Assembly: GCA_032718475.1 (NCBI GenBank)
Contig: JAUCBJ010000277.1
Span: forward strand, 1 to 64,000
Source: Nemertoderma westbladi
Taxonomy: Eukaryota > Xenacoelomorpha > Nemertodermatida > Nemertodermatidae
Direction of reading: 5' to 3'
DNA length: 64,000 nucleotides
The notes below the pieces were generated by a model. The model did not search any database, was not told the DNA's origin, and saw only the letters and a program-made list of their open reading frames with translations. Positions 21,074-29,603 of this stretch are shown here, one piece after another. The position numbers and the translations under genes are program-made. Position 1 is the stretch's first letter, and every line of letters starts with the position of its first letter.

Positions 21074-21887
21074 CTTGCACATTTTTGCGGTTTGCCCTCA
21101 ATTTATGACTCAATGTCACCATTGTCAACTAAAGGGACATGCCAGTTTCGATTGCCCTTTTAATCACGATTTGGAAATTGTAGATGAAATGATTACACTA
21201 CGTTACATCAGAGCTTGGGAAGCGAACGCTGATTTACATTGTGATTCGCGCCATCGCTATTATCCTGGACGCGCTTACGAAGGAGTTTATGCGTTCCATC
21301 CTTATCTATTCGCTTCTGTCGAACAGAAATCACGCATATCGAGTTACGAACTACTGAAGCGCGTCGGAGAATGTATTTCAACCAAGTTCGTACGCAAATT
21401 TCTCAGGAGTATTAATCCTAGCGACATTCACTCCTATAACTTAATCAATTTTATCCGTCAGGATCCGAGCTATGGAGACTTATTTGTTAACTCACACCCC
21501 GAGTTACAGGAAGTATATCGACGGCCTTACGAATACCGAGCCCGCGAATGCGAGTTGGAAAGAACCATTAAACCCAGGAAGTTTCTGACTGCCTATGGTC
21601 CACCCACGGCTCTCGTTCAGACCACTCGTAAAGGACCCGTAAGAGCGGCCGTCCTAAAACGCGCTCTAAAGGCTGTTAGACCCCTCTCCCCCGACGTTGA
21701 TGTCAACCAACCCGGCACTTCGACCGGCGGATACACCGACCCTAATCCTACACCCTCTGATGCAATCATATTGCACCCTTCACCCAGGAGTTACAGCCCT
21801 CCTTGTAAAGTGGCTCGCCCCAAAGAGAAAAAGACTCTGGCTAGCTTTAAAAAACTACGTAAACGCCGTCCGCGCAAGAAAGACTAA
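21039..21887 (+). CDS. BEL accessory ORF C with two CCHC-like knuckles, 282 aa
   Basis: ATG 21039 to TAA 21885-21887, overlapping ORF B by 35 bases. The N-terminus has two Cys/His boxes: residues about 5-19 (C-x2-C-x5-H-x4-C) and about 26-39 (C-x2-C-x4-H-x4-C, canonical knuckle spacing). The centre is Tyr/Arg-rich, then comes a Pro/Ser/Thr stretch and a strongly basic tail (KKLRKRRPRKKD) like a nuclear signal or nucleic-acid-binding tail. It looks like a nucleic-acid-binding protein distinct from the nucleocapsid in Gag. There is no transmembrane segment, so it is not an envelope protein. Confidence 0.6.
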   Translation: MEIYCAYCRLNNLHIFAVCPQFMTQCHHCQLKGHASFDCPFNHDLEIVDEMITLRYIRAWEANADLHCDSRHRYYPGRAYEGVYAFHPYLFASVEQKSRISSYELLKRVGECISTKFVRKFLRSINPSDIHSYNLINFIRQDPSYGDLFVNSHPELQEVYRRPYEYRARECELERTIKPRKFLTAYGPPTALVQTTRKGPVRAAVLKRALKAVRPLSPDVDVNQPGTSTGGYTDPNPTPSDAIILHPSPRSYSPPCKVARPKEKKTLASFKKLRKRRPRKKD

Positions 21888-21944
21888 CTGTTTAGAGTAT
21901 TTATGTATATTAGAAACTGTGATTTTGTCAAATAGGGTCAAATC

Positions 21945-21961
21945 CCATTTTCTGGGAGCGG
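21945..21961 (+). promoter_or_regulatory. Putative polypurine tract of the BEL element
   Basis: TCTGGGAGCGG directly precedes the 3' LTR. It is short and contains a C, so the call is positional. Confidence 0.5.
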
Positions 21962-23184
21962 TGTAAAAGCTTTTGCGGGTATAATCAGTCCCCTTGCCTG
22001 CAGGGTACCGTTGTAGGTGTTTTAACGGACATAAAAGTCATTCTTCTATATGTGTGCTTTGGCGGACATGGAAAGGCACAAAACCCGCAATGCGTCAAAT
22101 CCTCTAGCACAGTGTAGCCTTGATGATTCAGATTACGACATCTAACAGCTGGTTGCTGGCATGGAAACGGCCGTTGGACACATGGTTCTTTGTTTAGCTT
22201 AACAGCCAATCAGGGCGATTTTTACTGTCGATGTGGAGATATTCTTCAGATCGTGCTAGCAGTGTTCAGTCTTACTGTTTTTTGTGATATAGTTTTGTTG
22301 TTTCTATCTAGGCCAAGAACACCGGCTCTGGAGTCAATTCGTTTCAGACTTTAGAAGAAACATTAGTAGGCTTAGATTATAGAACGTATAACTGTTATCA
22401 ACTCAATCAACCCAATCGGATCGGCATATCGTATCATTGTTACATTATCAGTACATTGTCATATCATATCTTAACCTACCGTCTTAATGCTTTTTACTGT
22501 TGTTATTATTTGTATCAGTTGGTTGAATATTATTATTTGGAGAACATCTATAAAGAACCCAAATTTCCCAATTTTCTTGATACACTACAGGTTAGAGAGA
22601 CAGGTTACATATAGCGATTGAGACTTATATTATCGTGGTTTGTAGTGAGTTTAATGCTATTTGATAGGCACTACATGAGTCAATTGCTGTTCTCTTTATA
22701 TATGATAAAATTCATTGACGGTCGGCAGATTAGTGTGCAGTATTGTGTGATACCGGTAATGTGCATGATTGTGGCTGATAACTAAGCATTTCCTAAAGAA
22801 TGCGCCTCATACGTGAATCATAAGCCTTACAGTCTTACAGTTGTGTTTAGTGTAAGTCATATCTCTGTTTACCTAGATAGAGCGCCACGTCCTAAAGGAA
22901 CTGTTAATATTTCCCGAAAGTGAATAATATTGGTCAGAAATTATTTATTAACGTTCAATCGAATAATCCAGTACGCTTACACTGCAATAATAAAATCTAA
23001 GCCCCATCCGAATCCAGTCTCCCGGGTATATCCAGCGGGTGAATGGACGCGCACTAGGCTGGCTTCGGCTAATGTTGTGTTTATTGGTATTAAATACTTG
23101 TCATTTGCTAAAGTCTATTTATAAACCAAAAGACATATAAATTTTGGCAGGTTAAACTGCTAAAGGTCTTCAAAAGCGCGTACA
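21962..23184 (+). repeat. 3' LTR of the BEL element (1,223 bp)
   Basis: Same ends as 6813-8063. The next base, 23185, is inside the LTR of the minus-strand Gypsy element, so this LTR has joined or replaced part of it. Confidence 0.92.
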
Positions 23185-23277
23185 CCGTCACCCTCCCCAT
23201 CACCTGTACCGGTAGTACTGCTCTCTCTCTAATAGTACCGTATATCCTAAAATAATATAAAGGGGGGCATCTCAACA
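23185..23277 (-). repeat. Truncated 3' LTR of the minus-strand Gypsy element
   Basis: 93 bases matching 32738-32830. On the minus strand a purine-rich AAATAGGAGGGA precedes it and could be the polypurine tract. Confidence 0.88.
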
Positions 23278-23421
23278 TCCCTCCTATTTAAAAAAAAGCT
23301 TGAGTCCCTTCAAGCTAACAACATAACAAATAAATGTAAATAAAACACTGAAAGATCCCTTCACCACCTAAACTGTACTCCAATGGAAATATTTTACTTT
23401 CAGTTCTATTCATATTAACAT

Positions 23422-23795
23422 TCACTGTTGATGTTTCGAACGGGAACGTGTATTATATGAATGTTTAGGTACCTTGGTAGGGTTAGTTTGAGTATGGATC
23501 TCATCTTTCTTACTAGAAACTATCGAGTTTTCTAATTGTAACTGTTTTTTGAATTTTTTCAGCGCAATATCTCCTTTACCATAATATGGAGCAATATCAC
23601 GTGGAAGTGCCTTTGGACATGGTTTAAGATTAGCAACATTTACTGTGAATATAACATCAGAGTTAAACAATCTTAGATCGGCATTGCTCTTTGTGACCTT
23701 TACTACTTCAAATGGTCCCAAAAATGGACGTGCAAACTTGTGGTCTGGTCCTTTGCATTCGGAGTGTGCGTATAAGAATGCACGGTCTCCTGATA
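23422..23795 (-). pseudogene. pol: C-terminal end of Gypsy integrase/Pol (fragment)
   Basis: The minus strand encodes a GPFEVVK-type integrase tail (the small beta-barrel region after the catalytic core) and ends with a basic Ser/Arg-rich stretch at 23422. It is cut off from the rest of pol by the TA-flanked insertion. Removing the insertion and one TA puts it back in frame with 29604 onward, which supports the exact insertion point. Confidence 0.85.
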
Positions 23796-23797
23796 TA

Positions 23798-23843
23798 CAG
23801 TCGGGGTCTCAAAGTGCATCTGTTCTTTGAGATTTTCTCAAAG
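23798..23843 (+). repeat. Left terminal inverted repeat
   Basis: CAGTCGGGGTCTCAAAGTGC and following bases through TTTTCTCAAAG are the complement of 29556-29601. Confidence 0.93.
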
Positions 23844-24044
23844 AACTAAAAGTGTCTCAAAGTTCTAAAAGTGGTCCAAGAAAATGACAGTGTCCTCAAA
23901 GATTTCAAAGTAGTACTGTCAGTCATTTCATACAGTCCTGCCGCCTGAAACTGGCAATGGTATGGGGTATATTGACTTTGACTACTAAAGGCTAAAATAT
24001 AAGTAATAAAAACCTCTATAAAACAATAAATATGCCTCCAAAAA

Positions 24045-24326
24045 ATACTGCAGTAATAAATATTTGTCACTGAAATTAAGAATTAATTATTACTGCAGTA
24101 ATAAAAAAAATTATTTTTCTGCAGTAACAAATAATTTGTTACCGCAGTAGAAATTGTTATTCAATTATTTATTAATATTGATTACTGCAGTAATAAATAT
24201 TTATTACTGCAGTAATAAAAATTTGTTGCTGCAGTTATAAATATTTATTACTGCAGTAATAAATATTTGTTACTGCAGTAATTATTATATGTGACTGCAG
24301 TAACTAATATTTATTACTGCAGTATT
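24045..24326. repeat. Array of ACTGCAGT palindromes
   Basis: About ten perfect or one-off copies of TTACTGCAGTAA lie in 280 bases, separated by AT-rich spacers such as TAAATATTTA. The first is at 24047-24054 and the last at 24316-24323. Neighbouring copies could pair with each other or extrude as cruciforms. Confidence 0.92.
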
Positions 24327-24329
24327 TTT

Positions 24330-27300
24330 TTGTAGGTATTTTTATTGTTTCAGAGAGGTTTTATTAATTTATATTTTGACTCTTTAGAGACGCCATAATT
24401 GCGGGCTATCGGAATGTGTTGGTATTTGTGTCTTGACAGTTTGTCTGTTGCCCTATCTATATTAATGTATAGTACTGTTTAAATTTGTTTAGCCCACAGG
24501 GCCTTAGTAGGAATGTGAACGCCGAATTCCTTTACCAATGCATTTCAATGGTCAACCAGCCCTTCTTTACCGCACTGTAAATTGTGTTATACAAAGTAAA
24601 GAATAAAGATAGAGGCAGGAATAAATAGAAATGATTCGAGCGCACTAATTGGCTGTTCCTATAGATGTTTTAGGCATTGTTGGTGCGCAATGAATATTGT
24701 GAGAGCGACCTAGACTCTGCCAAAATCTATTATGTAATCAAATGGTCCCACAAGCCAACGACCGTTCTTTCCGTCTCTGCACCAGTTAGTTTTAAGGTCA
24801 GGTCAGGTATTCTAGGTCATTGATCAAGAAAACTTGCCACCTCCATGCAGCATAAAGGAGGTGCCACATGTAGCTGCATAGACCCTCTTACTAGGGCAAA
24901 TCTGGTCCTGTAACTAGGACTCTCTTCGTTCTGGGATAAGGATGCCCTTGGTCCTGGATTAAGGACCCATATACTTGGCTGCAGGGGTATATGGCCTGAC
25001 CAGGCAGATGGTGATCTACCAATGGCTGGTCAGGAGTAGAGTGTTCTCATGTCCACTCTGAGAGCACTTCACTGCGACCTGCACCTGGCAGCAAGGGTAC
25101 AGGGCATGACCCAGCAGGTGAGCTGCAACAGCCAATGGTGGGTCATGTGCGCCAGAGTAGATATGGATGATGGGCCTCATATCTGACTCCATTGCGACAC
25201 CCACCCTGTGGAATGGCAAACCAGGGTGTGGTATTTGCCCCGAGAGCTGACTCGGCAAAAAAGCACCCCCCAACCCCCACTATGGATTACATTAGCAATG
25301 CGGAGGTCCGGCCACTAGAGGCCAGTGGAATTACCGGACACAATCGGCCTCACAGGCGTCAGTTAACTCCTGACCGGCTGCCTGTCTCACCCCCTACTGG
25401 AGAGAGAGCAGCCAACAATTCTTTGAGTCCCTTTCCTGATGACCTTTCTGGCCCAAACCCTGGGTCACCAGGAAGGCCAGATTGTGATGGGGAGAGGGAT
25501 TCTGGAGTTGGAGGCTACTCTCATGTTCCACCCCGACCAACAAAGCCATTGGTGAATCTGAGGCAAGTCACAAGACTAGCCTCAGTAAACACCCTAACAC
25601 TCGGGTCCCCAATGCGACAAGGTGAGCTGACTGCCTTGGCAGATAAGCTTTCTCTTAGCGCAGTGGGTGTTCAAGAGCACCGAATGCAGACTGGACAGAC
25701 TGATGAGGTTCTGATTAAGGACATGGGGGGCGGTTGGCGACTCGCCCTCGCGTCAGCAGATGATAGTGGCAATGGTGGAATTGGTCTATTGATGAATCCA
25801 ACTGCACATGCAGCATTGGACAAAATAGACCAAATCTCTAACCGCATCATCCGTTGCCACTTCTCATGTTCTGGAAGACTGGCTAAGAAGTTTCCTAAGG
25901 TGGTTCTGATTGTGTGCTACTCTCCAACTAGTGTTGCCCCTGTAGAGGAGGTGGAAAATTTCTACCACAATCTACAAGCAGCTACTGATGGAGTGGATCA
26001 GCATGCATTCTTAACATTCCTGGGAGACTTTAATGCAAGTCTGCATCAATCACCTACATCGCCCTGGGTCTATAGCAATAGTGTTAACCGAAATTCTGTC
26101 CATCTTCAGGATTTTATCTCTGGAAATGGATTGTTTTCGGCTGGAACCCAGTTCAAGAAGCGAACTGGAAAGCTATGGACTCATAGTGGACCCAGTGGTC
26201 ACAAGTCCCAGATAGACCATATTCTGTTTCGTAGGAAATACAGGAGCTCTATACAAGACTGTAATGCATTTACACTTCGACCCTTCTCCAGTGATCACCG
26301 CCTTATTGTGGCCAAGGTAAGACTTAGTCTGCGTGCTAGCAGAACAACGAAATCTGCCTTGCCGCGGCATGACTGGTCCTCTCTGTTGCAACAGCCAAGT
26401 GTGAGATCCAGCTTCACACTACAGCTGAGCAACAGGTATGAGGCTCTTGCCTCTGAGGCTGCAGATCACTGTGAGGGCTATACTGCCTTTACAGAAGCAG
26501 TTAAGTTAGCAGCTGCAGAAACAGTTCCTGTATACCCTCGAAACAGGAAAAGGGCCCCCTGGACTGACAACAAAATTCAGAAGTGCCGAAATGACCTTCA
26601 TAAGGCGCAGAAAGAGTCACGACTCAAACAGACTACAGCGGCCAAGAATGCAGTTAAGGCTGCATCTAGGTCCCTGAACAGGCAGTACTCTGCTAATCTA
26701 CAGGAGATAATAAACCAACAGGTTGATGCCATCAATGATGCTGATGACAGCAGGCAATCATCCCAGGCATGGAAATCGATCAATCTGCTTACTGGGCGGA
26801 AAAGCCAACCAACCACCAAGGTTAAGGCTGAATCACCAGCCGATCGCCTCAATGGTTGGAAAGCCCACTTTGAAAAGCTCCTCAATAATGACAGGGTATT
26901 GCCTGATAACTTTATAGAAGTAAAAGTGTCTGAGTCTGTACTCCCAGATATTCCCATTGGCGATATCTCCTTTGCAGAAGTGAAGGCTGCTGCAAAGAGC
27001 ATTAAGACCAATCGTGCCAGTGGAGTAGATGGTGTTCCCCCTGAGGTCTTTAAAATACCTGAGTGTTTAAAGCTCATCTATCCCATCATAGTAGACATGT
27101 ACCGAACAACAAGAGTCCCACAAGAAATGAAAACAAATAAGTTGGTGCCAGTTCCCAAGAAGGGCAACCTAACACTCTATGGTTCTTTTCGGGGAATCTC
27201 ATTGATCTCGATTGCTGCAAAGCTATACAATAGGATTCTATTAAATCGCATCAGGGATCCCATTGAGAGACTGCTCCGTGGAAATCAGAATGGGTTCCGT

Positions 27301-28650
27301 AAAGGTCGTGGGACCATGGAGCCCATTTTGGCACTTAGAAGGATAATTGAAGAGTTATCAAAAAAGAAAGACAGGCATCTGGCTGTTATCTTTGTTGACT
27401 TCTTCAAGGCCTTTGATTCAGTCTCTCGCTCACGTATGTTCAGCATACTTTCATTATATGGGATTCCTGATGAAATTATTGCAGCAATCAGATCAGTATA
27501 TGATGGTTCGACAACATTTGTGTCTACTGTTGACGGTGACACAGAACCATTTGAAGTGTTATGGGGCGTCCTCCAAGGAGACACACTTGTACCATTCTTG
27601 TTCATTATTGTGGTTGACTATGTTCTACGCATGTCCTTAGATCATTATAATGATGATGGGGTGATGATAACTCCACCTACTGGCTCCAGAAGTCGAGGAA
27701 ATCCTGCCAAGTACCTAACTGATCTAGACTTTGCTGATGACTTAGGAGTACTCTCAGAATCATTAGAGGGAGCCCAACGGCTCCTCAGCTCATTAGAACA
27801 TGCTGCTTCTAGTGTTGGTCTTTTTATTAACTCCAGAAAGACCAAAATTCTGACAGTTAACTTAGAAAGTCCTCAGCAAGTCTGTGATCGGATGAGCATA
27901 AGCTCAAAGGATGGTATGCTTGAGCATGTGGACGACTTCTGTTACCTGGGATCATGGATCCGGAAGTCAGGTGAGGACCTTAGAATACGTAAGGGAAAGG
28001 CATGGGCAGCCTTGAATAGGCTTTCCAGGATTTGGAAGTCACCGAGAATTAATCGGAAACTTAAGGTCCGATTATTTAGAGCAGCAGTAGTTCCAGTACT
28101 CCTCTACGGGAGTCCATGCTGGGCTCTAACTGCTGAGGACACCAAATCTCTGGATGGCACATTCACAAGAATGCTACGCCGGGTTCATTGTGTCAAGTAC
28201 AATGCACACATCTCCAACCAGACACTATATAACATTGGAGGTGTCTCATTGGTTCCCCCAAGCTTGACACTAGAACAAATTCGCCTCCGCTTTGCAGGAC
28301 ATTGCTTTCGCCGTGAGGACCAGCCAGTGCATAATCTTGTACTTTGGCAGCCTCATGGAGTGAATAAGCATGGTGGACAGCCCATGACTTTCTTGAGACG
28401 CATCTTAAAGGACACTGGCCTTAAAGATGCGGATGATCTAGCAAATGTCATGGGTGATAGGGAGTTGTGGCGGTGCAATTTTGTTGACAAGCCGGCACAG
28501 CATTCTTAAAAATGCAGCTGCAATGCAGCATGCCGATCCTAGTAGTTGAAGGTCGCCGTCCGTGGGTCGCTACTCGCGATTGATTGACACTGATTGATAG
28601 CTTAAACTGGGTGCCGCTTTGCCAGAAGGCGGTACACATCAATTGAATAT
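24330..28650 (+). mobile_element. RTE-like LINE inside the TIR element (ends approximate)
   Basis: The limits are not sharply visible. The 5' part (24830-25190) contains two related segments (CCTGACCAGGCAG..CCAATGG..GGTCAGG near 24990-25035 and CATGACCCAGCAGG..CCAATGG..GGTCATG near 25100-25146), like a tandemly duplicated promoter or 5' UTR. The single large ORF follows. The 3' end probably lies shortly after 28600. Confidence 0.7.
25213..28509 (+). CDS. RTE-like LINE ORF2: APE endonuclease plus reverse transcriptase, 1,098 aa
   Basis: Start chosen at the first in-frame ATG, 25213; stop TAA at 28507-28509. A Pro-rich N-terminus is followed by an APE-type endonuclease (QEHR with the catalytic Glu near residue 155, GDFNA near 270, SDHR near 359) and an RT (QNGFRKGRG, VDFFKAFDS, GVLQGDT and the FADD catalytic box near residue 842), then a C-terminal region with LLYG, RLRFAGHC and a final basic part typical of RTE/BovB-like proteins. 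It would nick DNA and copy its RNA there. No stops or frameshifts are seen and the catalytic residues are present. Confidence 0.92.
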   Translation: MANQGVVFAPRADSAKKHPPTPTMDYISNAEVRPLEASGITGHNRPHRRQLTPDRLPVSPPTGERAANNSLSPFPDDLSGPNPGSPGRPDCDGERDSGVGGYSHVPPRPTKPLVNLRQVTRLASVNTLTLGSPMRQGELTALADKLSLSAVGVQEHRMQTGQTDEVLIKDMGGGWRLALASADDSGNGGIGLLMNPTAHAALDKIDQISNRIIRCHFSCSGRLAKKFPKVVLIVCYSPTSVAPVEEVENFYHNLQAATDGVDQHAFLTFLGDFNASLHQSPTSPWVYSNSVNRNSVHLQDFISGNGLFSAGTQFKKRTGKLWTHSGPSGHKSQIDHILFRRKYRSSIQDCNAFTLRPFSSDHRLIVAKVRLSLRASRTTKSALPRHDWSSLLQQPSVRSSFTLQLSNRYEALASEAADHCEGYTAFTEAVKLAAAETVPVYPRNRKRAPWTDNKIQKCRNDLHKAQKESRLKQTTAAKNAVKAASRSLNRQYSANLQEIINQQVDAINDADDSRQSSQAWKSINLLTGRKSQPTTKVKAESPADRLNGWKAHFEKLLNNDRVLPDNFIEVKVSESVLPDIPIGDISFAEVKAAAKSIKTNRASGVDGVPPEVFKIPECLKLIYPIIVDMYRTTRVPQEMKTNKLVPVPKKGNLTLYGSFRGISLISIAAKLYNRILLNRIRDPIERLLRGNQNGFRKGRGTMEPILALRRIIEELSKKKDRHLAVIFVDFFKAFDSVSRSRMFSILSLYGIPDEIIAAIRSVYDGSTTFVSTVDGDTEPFEVLWGVLQGDTLVPFLFIIVVDYVLRMSLDHYNDDGVMITPPTGSRSRGNPAKYLTDLDFADDLGVLSESLEGAQRLLSSLEHAASSVGLFINSRKTKILTVNLESPQQVCDRMSISSKDGMLEHVDDFCYLGSWIRKSGEDLRIRKGKAWAALNRLSRIWKSPRINRKLKVRLFRAAVVPVLLYGSPCWALTAEDTKSLDGTFTRMLRRVHCVKYNAHISNQTLYNIGGVSLVPPSLTLEQIRLRFAGHCFRREDQPVHNLVLWQPHGVNKHGGQPMTFLRRILKDTGLKDADDLANVMGDRELWRCNFVDKPAQHS

Positions 28651-29555
28651 CAGGCAAACAGTTAAAATATGCTCAAATATAAACGCCAGGGGCAGGGGAT
28701 ATTTTAATATCTCTATTAAGTTAAAACAACACAAGAGTGTAGCCATTCTATCGTACTTGAAAGTTGAAAGCCTTTCTTAGTTTTTAAGGAATTCTCGTGC
28801 TCTCGTCACCGTAGTTATCATATTAAACAGTTAAGGTAGTATGGGTTGACCTCAGGTGACTAATGAAATGAATGACAAAAGTTATTATAATACAAGCTTT
28901 CTCCCAACAGGGCTTCTTCAGGTCATTATAATGAAACTGCGTACACATACTGGACAAGTGCATTTTCTATTCTCTTATATTAATTATTATCTTATATTGT
29001 ATTATGTTATTATTAAATTAATCAATCTTGTCAAGCATTAATCTTGTTTCACTAATTATGTTTCATGTATTATTTGATTTTTAAGAATGTTTTTTAGAAA
29101 GACTTTTATAAAAGGTCTTTATTTAGAAATAGAAGGGGAGGGTGGGTGGGGGGGGGGGGGGGGTAGGGGCGTAGAATGCTTGTCAAAAGGCGCTGTAAAT
29201 TCAATTTGTACTTGCGACCGAAAACCCATCCCATAATCACCTCAGGAATCTAAATGTGATAAATTAATGGGAATAGCTTCTAGTCAATAACTGGCCGGTA
29301 AATAACCGATATTGTTCCCCGAGAATGCCTCTGCCTCTCAGTTAACTTACCACGAGCTGTCAATCACGAATACCTCAGAGTTTATTTTCTCAAAGAATTC
29401 AAAGTGCCGCTAACTACCTAAAAGTGACATTTCTCAAAGAATTCAAAGTGCCTAAAAGCAGGAAATCACTTTGAGATTCCCAACTAAAAGTGTCTACAAG
29501 AATTCAAAGCGGCCGTTGGGAGTAATGTAATGACTTTTAGACACTTTTAGAAATA
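28510..29555. other. 3' UTR of the LINE and right part of the TIR element
   Basis: No gene was found. It includes a G run at about 29149-29163 and, from 29390 on, repeated CTCAAAGAATTCAAAGTGCC and CTAAAAGTG motifs resembling those next to the left end at 23840-23910, which are likely subterminal sites of the TIR element. Confidence 0.65.
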
Positions 29556-29601
29556 CTTTGAGAAAATCTCAAAGAACAGATGCACTTTGAGACCCCGACT
29601 G
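29556..29601 (-). repeat. Right terminal inverted repeat
   Basis: Complement of 23798-23843; ends ACTTTGAGACCCCGACTG, followed by TA. Confidence 0.93.
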
Positions 29602-29603
29602 TA

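Larger units (their letters stand above)
6813..23184 (+). mobile_element. Giant BEL/Pao-type LTR retrotransposon (16.4 kb) with 3' accessory ORFs
   Basis: Direct repeats 6813-8063 and 21962-23184 (TGTAAAAGCTTTTGCGG to AAAAGCGCGTACA) bound a single 8.1-kb gag-pol frame of BEL/Pao type, meaning a Gag-like DUF1759 region, DUF1758-type protease, A17-type RT, integrase and a DUF5641-like end. Beyond pol lie 1.6 kb of non-coding DNA and three small ORFs. BEL elements are usually well under this size. The LTRs differ by about two dozen substitutions and two replaced blocks, and no target duplication is seen, so the two ends may come from different insertions even though pol is intact. Confidence 0.88.
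23798..29601. mobile_element. 5.8-kb TIR element with TA target duplication (Tc1/mariner-like ends)
   Basis: The ends are inverted: CAGTCGGGGTCTCAAAGTGC at 23798 and its complement ending at 29601, matching for about 46 bases, with CTCAAAG subterminal repeats on both sides. TA flanks it at 23796-23797 and 29602-29603. TA plus CAGT ends suggests the Tc1/mariner superfamily by inference. No transposase was found inside. The interior holds a palindrome array and an RTE-like LINE, so this looks like a non-autonomous element that later received a LINE. Confidence 0.85.

Noticed and set aside
20079-21887. Envelope gene in the BEL element
   Set aside because: No signal peptide, hydrophobic fusion segment or membrane anchor in any of the three frames.
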